Made by a program: the position numbers and the translations under genes. This document shows positions 1 to 6,110 of a stretch of 6,110 nt of DNA, one piece after another; positions within the stretch are counted from its first letter, which is position 1, and every line of letters starts with the position of its first letter. The notes under the pieces were generated by a model, which saw only the letters and a list, made by a program, of their open reading frames with translations, had not been told where the DNA came from and ran no database searches. Location: NCBI GenBank assembly GCA_027294185.1, contig JAPUME010000331.1, positions 1 through 6,110 on the forward strand. The letters run 5' to 3'. The stretch is from Acidobacteriota bacterium (GTDB lineage: Bacteria; Acidobacteriota; Terriglobia; UBA7540; JAPUME01).

Positions 1-126
1 GTTTGGCCGAAGATCGGCTACGAGTTCCACGGCACCGACGCCCCGGGCCCCGACATGAAACCGTTTGACGAGTCAATCCTCGAAAACGTGCGCAAGAAGC
101 CGAAGTTCTACCGCGAGGTGGATTGA
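1..126 (+). CDS. 3' end of an unidentified protein, possibly a partner subunit of the GMC dehydrogenases
   Basis: Frame 1 is open from the window edge to a TGA at 124-126 and gives 41 residues, beginning VWPKIGYEFHG and ending KKPKFYREVD. The lysine- and glutamate-rich composition looks like a real protein tail, and the other two forward frames stop within 70 bases. The start lies outside the window. The stop shares one base with the ATG of the next gene (TGATG), which suggests translational coupling and one operon. The family cannot be settled from this tail. The W-x-x-I-G-Y pattern loosely recalls the W-K-x-I-G-F segment near the end of gluconate 2-dehydrogenase subunit 3 proteins, which are common partners of GMC flavoproteins and often carry the Tat signal for the complex. 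That identification is a weak inference from position and a short motif. Confidence 0.75.
   Translation, partial: VWPKIGYEFHGTDAPGPDMKPFDESILENVRKKPKFYREVD
115..120 (+). promoter_or_regulatory. Shine-Dalgarno site that decides the start of the first GMC gene
   Basis: GAGGTG ends five bases before the ATG at 126-128. A TTG at 123-125 is in the same frame but would be only two bases from this site, so the ATG is the better start. The site lies inside the end of the upstream gene, consistent with coupled translation. Confidence 0.7.
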
Positions 127-1739
127 TGGCGACCGACAACGACCGCACTGACATTCTGGTAATCGGCTCAGGCGCCGCAGGGGCGGCGGTTGCCTGGCAG
201 CTGGCCGAAAAGGGCGCGAAGGTTGTCTGCCTGGAACAGGGTGATTGGGTGAAGCCGGACGAGTACGGCTCAACCAAACCCGACTATGAAGTGAATATCC
301 AGCGAGGGCCCTGGAACTTCTCTCCCAACGTCCGCCGCCTGCCCGAAGATTATCCCGTTGTGGAAGCGGGAAAGGACCCGCCCGGCATCCTGATGTTCAA
401 CGCAGTCGGCGGGAGCACCATCCATTGGGCCTGCCACTTCCCACGCTTCCATCCCTCCGACTTCCGCGTCAGAAAACTGGATGGGGTCGCCGACGACTGG
501 CCTCTTACTTATAAGGACCTCGAACCCTATTACGATGAGAATGACCGACAAATCGGGGTGTCGGGAATGGTGGGCGACCCCTGCAACCCGGACCGCACGG
601 CGCGATCGACCCCGCCCCTGCCGCTCGGCGTACTGGGCGAGACGATCACGCGCGGCTTCGACAAGCTCGGCTGGTACTGGTGGCCCTCCGATAATGCCAT
701 CAACTCACGCGACTACGACGGGCGGCCTGCCTGCACGCTGCACGGCAAGTGCCTGTTCGGCTGCGCCATCGGCGCCAAAGCATCAACCGACGTCACCTAC
801 TGGCCCAAAGCGCTGAAGAAGGGCGCCGTCATCCGCACTCATGCGCGGGTGCGGGAGATTTCCCTGGACCCTCGAGGACGCGCTCGTGGGGCCATCTATT
901 ACGACCGCAAGGGGGGACTGCACGAGGCATTGGCACGCGTCGTCGTAGTCTGCTGCAACGGGGTCGGCACGCCGCGCCTGCTGCTCAACTCGACCTCACG
1001 TCTGTTTCCCGACGGCCTGGCCAATTCCTCGGGACAGGTGGGGAAGAATTTCATGATTCACCCCTTCCGTATGCTGGAAGGTGTATTCGAACACCGGGTA
1101 GACGGGTGGAGGGGCCCCTTCGGAATTCCGGCCATGAGCCAGCAATTTTACGAGACCGACCCCTCACACGGATTCCTGCGCGGCTACACACTTCTGCTGG
1201 AACGATCCTTCGGCCCCTTGCATCAGGCCTGGGGCAGCTTCGCGGGGCATCCCATCCCCTGGGGCAGAGATCATCACCGGGTGATGCGCCGCCGCTTCGG
1301 ACACCTGATTCGTGTCACGGTGCTCGGCGAGGATCTGCCCGAGGCGCACAACCGCGTTGAGTTGGACGCCGACCTCACCGACAGCAACAGCATACCGGCT
1401 CCCAAGGTCTTTTATACCTACAGCAAAAACAGCCTGAAAATGCTCGAGCACGGCGGCAGACGGGCAAGGGAAGCGCTTGAGGCCGCAGGAGCCACGGAAG
1501 TGCTCGACAGCGGCGTCATGCAGCCCGGCTTTCACCTGATGGGGACGGCACGCATGGGCAGCGACACTGGAAATTCCGTCGTCGATGCCTGGAACCAAGC
1601 ACATGACGTAAGAAATCTCTTCATCGTCGACGGAAGCTCTTTTACCACCTCTGCGGCGGTCAACCCGACCTCGACCATCGGCGCGATTGCCTTGCGTTGC
1701 GCCGACGGCATCTGGGAACGGCACCGCGAATGGATATAA
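126..1739 (+). CDS. GMC-family FAD-dependent oxidoreductase (dehydrogenase-like), copy 1
   Basis: This 537-residue flavoprotein belongs to the GMC (glucose-methanol-choline) family and probably oxidises an alcohol group of a sugar, polyol or related compound. The N-terminal Rossmann fold shows GSGAAG at 14-19 and the ribose-binding glutamate E37. GGSTIHW spans 95-101; H100 sits where pyranose 2-oxidase and related dehydrogenases have their His-Trp motif, so FAD may be covalently bound. C203, C209 and C213 form C-x5-C-x3-C followed by AIGAK, resembling the iron-sulfur segment of bacterial FAD-dependent glucose dehydrogenase. The C-terminal domain has the catalytic pair H470 (in FHLMGTARMG) and N513 (in VNPTSTIG). 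The length is normal for the family. There is no signal peptide, as the first beta strand starts at residue 9; export would need a partner with a signal. The gene is coupled to the one upstream and followed after 36 bases by a paralogue. The family call is firm; substrate and electron acceptor are unknown. Confidence 0.95.
   Translation: MATDNDRTDILVIGSGAAGAAVAWQLAEKGAKVVCLEQGDWVKPDEYGSTKPDYEVNIQRGPWNFSPNVRRLPEDYPVVEAGKDPPGILMFNAVGGSTIHWACHFPRFHPSDFRVRKLDGVADDWPLTYKDLEPYYDENDRQIGVSGMVGDPCNPDRTARSTPPLPLGVLGETITRGFDKLGWYWWPSDNAINSRDYDGRPACTLHGKCLFGCAIGAKASTDVTYWPKALKKGAVIRTHARVREISLDPRGRARGAIYYDRKGGLHEALARVVVVCCNGVGTPRLLLNSTSRLFPDGLANSSGQVGKNFMIHPFRMLEGVFEHRVDGWRGPFGIPAMSQQFYETDPSHGFLRGYTLLLERSFGPLHQAWGSFAGHPIPWGRDHHRVMRRRFGHLIRVTVLGEDLPEAHNRVELDADLTDSNSIPAPKVFYTYSKNSLKMLEHGGRRAREALEAAGATEVLDSGVMQPGFHLMGTARMGSDTGNSVVDAWNQAHDVRNLFIVDGSSFTTSAAVNPTSTIGAIALRCADGIWERHREWI
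651..694 (+). repeat. 44-base exact direct repeat, copy 1 (inside the first GMC gene)
   Basis: These 44 bases are identical to 2295-2338 in the second GMC gene, 1644 bases away. They encode the segment around GFDKLGWYWWPSDN, just before the cysteine motif. The repeat is part of the gene duplication; the lack of silent differences over this stretch is notable. A second identical run of 30 bases lies at 972-1001 and 2616-2645. Confidence 0.9.
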
Positions 1740-1762
1740 GAGAGACCGGTCATAACCACATT

Positions 1763-1770
1763 GAGAGGTG
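1763..1770 (+). promoter_or_regulatory. Shine-Dalgarno site that decides the start of the second GMC gene
   Basis: GAGAGGTG ends five bases before the ATG at 1776-1778. The frame also has an upstream TTG at 1761, but that codon overlaps the site's own position and has no ribosome site before it. Starting at 1776 also matches the MA- start of the first copy. Confidence 0.75.
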
Positions 1771-1775
1771 CTCGG

Positions 1776-3383
1776 ATGGCGCAAGAGCAAGTTGACGTAA
1801 TCGTAATCGGCTCCGGAGCGGCGGGCGCAGCCGTAACCAAGCGTCTTGCCGACCGAGGCGTGAAGGTTGTCTGCCTGGAGCAGGGGGAGTGGATCAAGCC
1901 GGGCGACTACCCCTCCACGCAGCCGAACTATGAAGTCCAGCTCAAGCGAGGCCCGTTTAATTTCAGCCCCAACATCCGCAAGCTCCCCGAAGACTACCCG
2001 GTGGTTACGGGAGGGAAGCATCCGCCGAACGTGCTGATGTTCAACGCCGTGGGCGGCAGCACGATCCATTGGACCTGCCACTTCCCGCGCTTCCACCCCT
2101 CCGACTTCCGCGTCAAGACGCTGGATGGGGTGGGTGACGACTGGCCCATCACCTATCAGGACCTCGAACCCTACTACGACGCCAATGACCGCGAGATGGG
2201 GGTGGCCGGGATTGCCGGCGACCCCTGCAACCCGCCTCGAAAGGAGCGGCCCACGCCGCCCCTGCCGCTCGGCAGGCTTGGCGAGACCATCGCTCGCGGC
2301 TTCGACAAGCTCGGCTGGTACTGGTGGCCCTCCGATAACGCCATCGTCTCGCGCGACTACGACGGACGGCCCGCCTGCACGCTGCACGGCAAATGCATGT
2401 TCGGCTGCGCCATCGGCTCGAAAGGCTCGACCGACGTCACCTACTGGCCGAAAGCGTTGAAGCAAGGAGCGGAGGTTCGGACCCGGGCCAGAGTCCGCGA
2501 GATCACCCTGGACGCGCGCGGGCGTGTGCGCGGAGTGCTCTACCACGACCGTGAAGGAAGATTGCATGAGGCATTGGCGCGCGTCGTTGTCATCTGCGGC
2601 AACGGCGTCGGCACACCGCGCCTGCTGCTCAACTCGACCTCACGTTTGTTTCCCGATGGCCTTGCCAATTCCTCCGGGCAGGTCGGCAAGAACTTTATGC
2701 TTCATCCCTTTCGGATGGTCGAAGGTATCTTCGAAGATCGAATGGATGGATGGTCTGGTCCTTTCGGGATTCCGGCATTCAGTCAGCACTTCTACGAAAC
2801 GGACCATTCGCGCGGCTTCGTTCGCGGCTTCTCCCTCCTGCTGGAACGCTCCTTCGGGCCGCTTCATCAAGCCTGGGGCGGGTTTACCGGACATCCCGTC
2901 CCCTGGGGCAGGGACCATCACCGCGTGATGCGTAGGAGCTTCGGCCATGTCATTCGCGTCACTCTGCTCGGCGAGGACCTGCCCGAAGAGACCAACCGCG
3001 TCGAGCTAGACCCCGAGGTAACCGACAGCAACGGCATCCCGGCCCCGCGCGTCATCTACACCTACAGCGAAAACAGCCTTCGCATGCACGAATACGCGCG
3101 CAAAGTCAGCACCGAGGCGCTTCAGGCGGCGGGCGCTTACGAGGTGAGGGACGGCGGCGTCATCCAGCCGGCATTTCATTTGATGGGAACCGCGCGGATG
3201 GGAAACGACCCGAGGCGGTCAGTGATCAACCGCTGGCATCAGGCGCACGACGTGGGGAACCTTTTTATCGTGGACGGGAGCTCGTTTACCACCTCCGCGG
3301 CGGTCAATCCGACCTCCACCATCGGCGCCCTGGCCCTCCGCTGCGCCGACGCCATCTGGGAACGGCGTCAGGAATGGGTATAA
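1776..3383 (+). CDS. GMC-family FAD-dependent oxidoreductase (dehydrogenase-like), copy 2
   Basis: This 535-residue protein is a paralogue of the preceding gene, with about 120 differences over about 530 aligned residues by hand count (about 77% identity) and no internal gaps. All key sites are kept: GSGAAG at 12-17, E35, GGSTIHW at 93-99 with the possible flavin-attachment H98, cysteines C201, C207 and C211, catalytic H468 and N511. After the His-Trp it reads TCHFPRF, closer to the HWTC of pyranose 2-oxidase than copy 1 (HWAC). Differences cluster on one helix in the C-terminal domain (YARKVST, around 440, replacing HGGRRAR) and near residues 157-162. Both copies look intact and active, so they may differ in substrate or form a heteromer; the sequence cannot tell which. 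There is no signal peptide. The gene ends 21 bases from the convergent aminotransferase gene. Confidence 0.95.
   Translation: MAQEQVDVIVIGSGAAGAAVTKRLADRGVKVVCLEQGEWIKPGDYPSTQPNYEVQLKRGPFNFSPNIRKLPEDYPVVTGGKHPPNVLMFNAVGGSTIHWTCHFPRFHPSDFRVKTLDGVGDDWPITYQDLEPYYDANDREMGVAGIAGDPCNPPRKERPTPPLPLGRLGETIARGFDKLGWYWWPSDNAIVSRDYDGRPACTLHGKCMFGCAIGSKGSTDVTYWPKALKQGAEVRTRARVREITLDARGRVRGVLYHDREGRLHEALARVVVICGNGVGTPRLLLNSTSRLFPDGLANSSGQVGKNFMLHPFRMVEGIFEDRMDGWSGPFGIPAFSQHFYETDHSRGFVRGFSLLLERSFGPLHQAWGGFTGHPVPWGRDHHRVMRRSFGHVIRVTLLGEDLPEETNRVELDPEVTDSNGIPAPRVIYTYSENSLRMHEYARKVSTEALQAAGAYEVRDGGVIQPAFHLMGTARMGNDPRRSVINRWHQAHDVGNLFIVDGSSFTTSAAVNPTSTIGALALRCADAIWERRQEWV
2295..2338 (+). repeat. 44-base exact direct repeat, copy 2 (inside the second GMC gene)
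   Basis: This is the second copy of the identical stretch at 651-694. The bases flanking it on both sides differ between the copies (G versus T before, T versus C after). It lies at the corresponding place in the paralogous gene. Confidence 0.9.
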
Positions 3384-3404
3384 TCAAATCCAGGAAGAGC
3401 AATA
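3384..3404. other. Short gap between convergent genes, no terminator seen
   Basis: These 21 bases separate the stop of the second GMC gene from the stop of the aminotransferase gene on the other strand. I see no GC-rich hairpin followed by a T run for either direction, so the two transcripts may overlap at their 3' ends or end by another mechanism. Confidence 0.6.
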
Positions 3405-4745
3405 TCAAGTCGATTTTGTGCGGCGACGGGAAACATTCCGGTTATTGCGGAATCTCCTGAAGACATCCGCCACGGCCTCGAGCGTCTTTTCGACATCCGC
3501 TTCCGAGTGCGCCGTTGAGACATACCACCGTCCCTCGGGTAGCAGGTACACCCCGGCATGTAACATCGCCACAATAAACCGGTCCCGCGCTTCGAGGTCG
3601 CCCTCGAGGCTCTCCCGATAATTCCGCATTTCGGCCCGACGGGTGAAGGAAAGATGAAACGCCGCGCCCACCCCGTTGATCAAAAGAGGGATGCCTGCCC
3701 TCTCAGCCTGTTGACCGATTCCCTTCATGAGCGCCTCACCTGACCGGCGAATCCGCCTCAGTTGCGCGCCGCGCTTGGCGGCCAAAAACTTGAGCGCGGC
3801 GTCGGCTGCAGCCAGCGCGATCGGGTTGCCGTTGAACGATCCTGCATGGACCACACGCCCTTCGGCGATCCAATCCATGATTTCTCTTTTGCCGGCCACT
3901 ACGCTCAACGGAAACCCCGCCGCCACTGCCTTGCCGAACGTAGCCAGGTCGGGCCTCACGCCGTAGAGCTCCTGCGCTCCACCCGGCGCGACGCGGAAGC
4001 CGGTGATGATCTCATCAAAAACGAGGACCACGCCGTAGCGCGTCGCCAGCCGCCTCAAGCCTTTCAGGTAGCCGGGAACGGGCACCAGGCAGCTCGTGTT
4101 ACAGAGAATCGGCTCGGTGATGATGGCGGCGATGTCACGGTGATGTTCTTCGAGAGTGGCTTCAAGCGCCGGAAGATCGTTCCAGGGCAGGACACAGACG
4201 TCGTCCAAGGCCGTGGGGCTCTGCCCCTCTGAGCCCGGCACAGGCTCGGTGGGAGGGTGGGCAATCCCGGGCGGGTGAAAGCTGATGAGCACGTTATCGG
4301 GGGAGCCGTGATAGTGCCCCTCGAACTTGAGAAGCTTCCTACGCCCCGTGTAGGCCCGCGCCAGCCTCAGCGCCAATTGCACGGCCCCGGAACCAGTGCT
4401 GCTGAAAGCCACCTGCTCGGCGCAGGGGACCATGCGGCAGATCTTTTCCGCAACCGCGATTTCCAGCTCGTGCTGTGCGCCGAGGGTTTGAAACTTCTTG
4501 AGCTGACGCTCGACGGCGCGCATGACCACGGGGTGCGAATGCCCGAGAATCACCGGCCCCCAGCCCAGCGCGTAGTCCAGATACTTATTCCCATCGACGT
4601 CGATCAGGCGGGAACCGGAGGCGGAGCGAAAGTAGAGAGGGTGCGGCTTGTTGCCCGCGCGCACCAAGCTGGAGACCCCGCCGGGGATGAGGCGTCGAGC
4701 CTTGCGGAACAACCGGGCGGATTTGGGGAACCTCCTCACCGACAT
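3405..4745 (-). CDS. Class III PLP-dependent aminotransferase, glutamate-1-semialdehyde aminomutase-like
   Basis: This 446-residue fold-type I PLP enzyme resembles glutamate-1-semialdehyde 2,1-aminomutase (HemL) along its length, from the N-terminal ARLFRKARRLIPGGVSS to the C-terminal GVYLLPEG. The phosphate-binding loop is TGSGA at 117-121, VFDEIITGFR holds D244, which contacts the pyridine nitrogen, K272 in FGKAVAAGFPL is the Schiff-base lysine, and SFNGNP spans 303-308. Two features argue against a true HemL: the NSGTEA loop reads STGSGA, losing the glutamate (G120), and the SQFEA segment before the final VSxAH is shortened to EGRW (404-407). It is more likely a related aminotransferase or aminomutase of unknown substrate. 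The tail after about residue 430 is basic (RRFRNNRNVSRRR). The ATG has GGAG only two bases upstream, a short spacing, but there is no other in-frame start up to the preceding gene. It is probably the last gene of the ogt-reductase operon. Confidence 0.9.
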   Translation of the reverse strand: MSVRRFPKSARLFRKARRLIPGGVSSLVRAGNKPHPLYFRSASGSRLIDVDGNKYLDYALGWGPVILGHSHPVVMRAVERQLKKFQTLGAQHELEIAVAEKICRMVPCAEQVAFSSTGSGAVQLALRLARAYTGRRKLLKFEGHYHGSPDNVLISFHPPGIAHPPTEPVPGSEGQSPTALDDVCVLPWNDLPALEATLEEHHRDIAAIITEPILCNTSCLVPVPGYLKGLRRLATRYGVVLVFDEIITGFRVAPGGAQELYGVRPDLATFGKAVAAGFPLSVVAGKREIMDWIAEGRVVHAGSFNGNPIALAAADAALKFLAAKRGAQLRRIRRSGEALMKGIGQQAERAGIPLLINGVGAAFHLSFTRRAEMRNYRESLEGDLEARDRFIVAMLHAGVYLLPEGRWYVSTAHSEADVEKTLEAVADVFRRFRNNRNVSRRRTKST

Positions 4746-4759
4746 TTCTCCGAGATGTA

Positions 4760-4781
4760 TTCCGGGTCGCTCCCCCGGGAA
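4760..4781 (-). other. Imperfect inverted repeat in the leader of the aminotransferase gene
   Basis: TTCCGGG at 4760-4766 can pair with CCCGGGAA at 4774-4781 with one bulged G (4777) and a seven-base loop. On the transcribed strand it lies between a U-rich stretch just after the reductase stop and the ribosome site at 4748-4751. Because the U run precedes the stem, it is not a standard intrinsic terminator. It could affect translation or mRNA stability, or be chance in GC-rich sequence. Confidence 0.3.
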
Positions 4782-4792
4782 AGAGGAAAAAA

Positions 4793-5764
4793 TCAGCGGT
4801 TGTATTTCGGGGTGACGCCGCGCAGCCGCATCCAGACGTCCGTGCAGCGTCCGAGCGTGGCCTCGTCCAGAGGCTTCCCTTCACAGGCTTTCAGGTTGGC
4901 TTCCAACTGTTCCATTCGTGATGCGCCCAGAATCACCGAGTCCACAATCGCCTGGCTCAGAAGCCACCGAAAGGCCAGCTCCACGAGCGTCAGGCCACGC
5001 TCTTTGGCAATGGCCCCCGCCTCTTCCACGGCGTGGAAATAGTCGGAGTGCCAGTAGCGGTCAAGATACATCTTGTTGCCGTCGAAGCGTGTGCCGGAGG
5101 TGGGAGGCGCCGCCGATTTGTGCTTTCCGGTCAGGAGTCCACCGGCCAGGGGATTGTAAGGAAGGACGGCGACTTGATGCTCCTTGCAAAAGGGCAGGTA
5201 CTCCTCCTCGATGGCGCGGGCCAGCAGGTTATACATCGGTTGGGAAATGGTAGGGGCCGGATACCCCTTCTTCTCGCAAATCCACAGAATTTGTGTCACC
5301 TGCCAGGCGGCGTAATTCGAGATGGCCGGAAATCGTACCTTGCCTTCCCGCACCAGCTCCGCCATGGTCTCCAGCGTCTCCTCGATTCCAACCTCATAGT
5401 CGGGCATATGCAGGTAGTAGAGGTCAAGATAATCGGTCTGGAGCCGTTTCAGGCTGGCCTCGATGCCCTTTCGCATGGCGCGACTTGAGAGACCGGCTTC
5501 ATCGGGACCGTCGCCCATCTTGCCGCGAACTTTGCTGGCCAGGATCACCTTGTCCCGACGCCCCTTGAGCGCGATTCCCACGATTCGCTCCGACTCGCCG
5601 CCGTTATAGATATTCGCCGTATCGAAAAAATTGATGCCGGCATCCATGCAGCGGTCCACCATGCGAATCGAGTCGGCCTCGGAAACCTGCGAGCCGAAGG
5701 TCATCGTTCCCATCGAAAGGCGCGAAACTCGGAGCTTCGTGCGCGGCAATACCCTGTAATCCAT
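4793..5764 (-). CDS. Aldo/keto reductase
   Basis: This 323-residue protein belongs to the NAD(P)H-dependent aldo/keto reductase superfamily, (beta/alpha)8-barrel enzymes of the cytoplasm that reduce aldehydes and ketones. The full catalytic tetrad is visible: D48 and Y53 (in FFDTANIYNGG), K78 (in ILASK) and H119 (in YYLHMPD). The SNY near the barrel centre, SQPMYNLL, and the C-terminal cofactor motif ILGASRMEQLEANL are all typical. The open frame extends to 5929, but the extra 55 residues overlap the alkyltransferase gene and match nothing in the family; starting at 5764 gives the usual N-terminus (MDYRVLPRTKLRVSRLSMGT) and the normal length. The gene starts 22 bases after the alkyltransferase stop and is followed after 47 bases by the aminotransferase, so an operon is likely. 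The closest subfamily looks like the YghZ or general ion-channel-beta-like reductases, but the substrate cannot be read from the sequence. Confidence 0.94.
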   Translation of the reverse strand: MDYRVLPRTKLRVSRLSMGTMTFGSQVSEADSIRMVDRCMDAGINFFDTANIYNGGESERIVGIALKGRRDKVILASKVRGKMGDGPDEAGLSSRAMRKGIEASLKRLQTDYLDLYYLHMPDYEVGIEETLETMAELVREGKVRFPAISNYAAWQVTQILWICEKKGYPAPTISQPMYNLLARAIEEEYLPFCKEHQVAVLPYNPLAGGLLTGKHKSAAPPTSGTRFDGNKMYLDRYWHSDYFHAVEEAGAIAKERGLTLVELAFRWLLSQAIVDSVILGASRMEQLEANLKACEGKPLDEATLGRCTDVWMRLRGVTPKYNR

Positions 5765-5773
5765 TTCGTTCAG

Positions 5774-5781
5774 CTCCCTCT
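5774..5781 (-). promoter_or_regulatory. Shine-Dalgarno site that decides the start of the aldo/keto reductase
   Basis: On the minus strand this reads AGAGGGAG and ends nine bases before the ATG at 5764-5762. It supports the short start over the longer open frame that would run into the alkyltransferase gene. Confidence 0.75.
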
Positions 5782-5786
5782 TTCGT

Positions 5787-6110
5787 CTAAAGCGAACTCT
5801 CCATGGCAAGAGTCTGAGATGCAGGCTTGAAGCGTTGCTCATGTTCGAGGAGCCGCCGCTTGAGGTCCAGTCCTCCCCCATATCCTCCCAACGACCCGTC
5901 CGACTGTACAACGCGATGACAGGGAACAATCAGGGCGACGGGATTTCCATGGTTCGCCATGCCGACGGCACGGAAGGCGAGCGGACGCCCCACGCTGCGG
6001 GCAACATCTCCATAACTGCGAGTCTCCCCGTAAGGAATCCGGCAGAGCTCTCTCCAGGTGGCAAGCTGAAATTCCGTTCCCTTCAAGTCCAGCGGAACCG
6101 AAAACGAAAC
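5787..6110 (-). CDS. ogt: Methylated-DNA-protein-cysteine S-methyltransferase (O6-alkylguanine-DNA alkyltransferase), C-terminal part
   Basis: The reading frame is open from the right window edge to a TAG at 5789-5787 and gives 107 residues, so the 5' end is missing. The protein repairs O6-alkylguanine by moving the alkyl group irreversibly to its own cysteine. The visible part is nearly the whole C-terminal DNA-binding and catalytic domain: GTEFQLATW (visible residues 11-19), IPYGETRSYGDVA, the RAVGMAN recognition helix with the arginine finger (R47), the active-site PCHRV with C64, and the GGYGGG loop. An apparent start at 6086 is a TTG coding for a leucine inside the domain, not the true start; full proteins of this type have about 60-80 more residues before it. 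The last 20 residues after LLEHEQRF are not conserved. It is probably the first visible gene of an operon with the reductase and the aminotransferase. I cannot separate Ogt-type from Ada C-terminal domain without the missing half; Ogt-type is more common. Confidence 0.93.
   Translation of the reverse strand, partial: VSFSVPLDLKGTEFQLATWRELCRIPYGETRSYGDVARSVGRPLAFRAVGMANHGNPVALIVPCHRVVQSDGSLGGYGGGLDLKRRLLEHEQRFKPASQTLAMESSL

Noticed and set aside
749..1360. A 203-codon plus-strand frame inside the first GMC gene, and similar smaller frames at 481-816, 2125-2460 and 2524-2928.
   Set aside because: These are out-of-frame readings of the GMC genes, rich in Arg, Ala, Pro and Ser, with no domain.
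1740..1775. A possible promoter between the two GMC genes.
   Set aside because: The 36 bases hold a ribosome site and the short palindrome ACCGGT but no convincing -35 and -10 pair; read-through from upstream is simpler.
1164..2567. A 467-codon open frame on the minus strand across both GMC genes.
   Set aside because: It is antisense to two genes with clear family matches. Its two halves come from corresponding parts of the duplicated genes, it has no recognisable domain, and long antisense frames are common in GC-rich coding DNA.
3384..3420. A possible terminator between the convergent genes.
   Set aside because: No stable stem followed by a T run could be found on either strand.
4257..5042. 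A 261-codon open frame on the plus strand.
   Set aside because: It lies antisense to the aminotransferase and aldo/keto reductase genes, which carry complete catalytic motifs, and its translation resembles no protein family.
5765..5929. A longer aldo/keto reductase with a 55-residue N-terminal extension.
   Set aside because: The extension overlaps the conserved alkyltransferase frame, is low-complexity, and is not seen in the family. A good ribosome site supports the start at 5764.

Overview
The window is a compact, GC-rich (about 60% by eye), fully bacterial stretch with six coding regions, almost no intergenic space, and two convergent blocks that meet near position 3390. I cannot place the organism firmly. 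The GC content, Shine-Dalgarno-led genes and short intergenic gaps suit a free-living environmental bacterium of the soil or sediment type. Nothing here points to phage, plasmid, transposon, CRISPR or RNA genes.

Left block, + strand (1-3383). The last 41 codons of an unidentified gene run into two tandem genes for GMC-family FAD oxidoreductases (126-1739 and 1776-3383). The first starts inside the stop codon of the upstream gene, and the second follows after 36 bases, so the three probably form one transcript. The two GMC proteins are about 77% identical by hand count and collinear apart from two residues at the N-terminus, so they come from a gene duplication. Both keep the GxGxxG FAD fold, a GGSTIHW motif like the site where pyranose 2-oxidase-type enzymes attach FAD to histidine, a C-x5-C-x3-C segment like the iron-sulfur segment of bacterial FAD-dependent glucose dehydrogenase, and the catalytic His and Asn pair. 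They look like sugar or polyol dehydrogenases that pass electrons to a carrier rather than simple oxidases; the substrate is unknown.

Right block, - strand (6110 down to 3405). In order of transcription: an O6-alkylguanine-DNA alkyltransferase (ogt type, 5' end beyond the window), an aldo/keto reductase with a complete catalytic tetrad, and a PLP-dependent class III aminotransferase resembling glutamate-1-semialdehyde aminomutase but differing from it at recognisable positions. Gaps of 22 and 47 bases suggest one operon whose promoter lies past the right edge. The two blocks end 21 bases apart with no clear terminator between them.

The most interesting content is the duplicated GMC pair with a possible covalent-flavin site and a possible iron-sulfur site. 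I see no evidence of a wholly new type of system.
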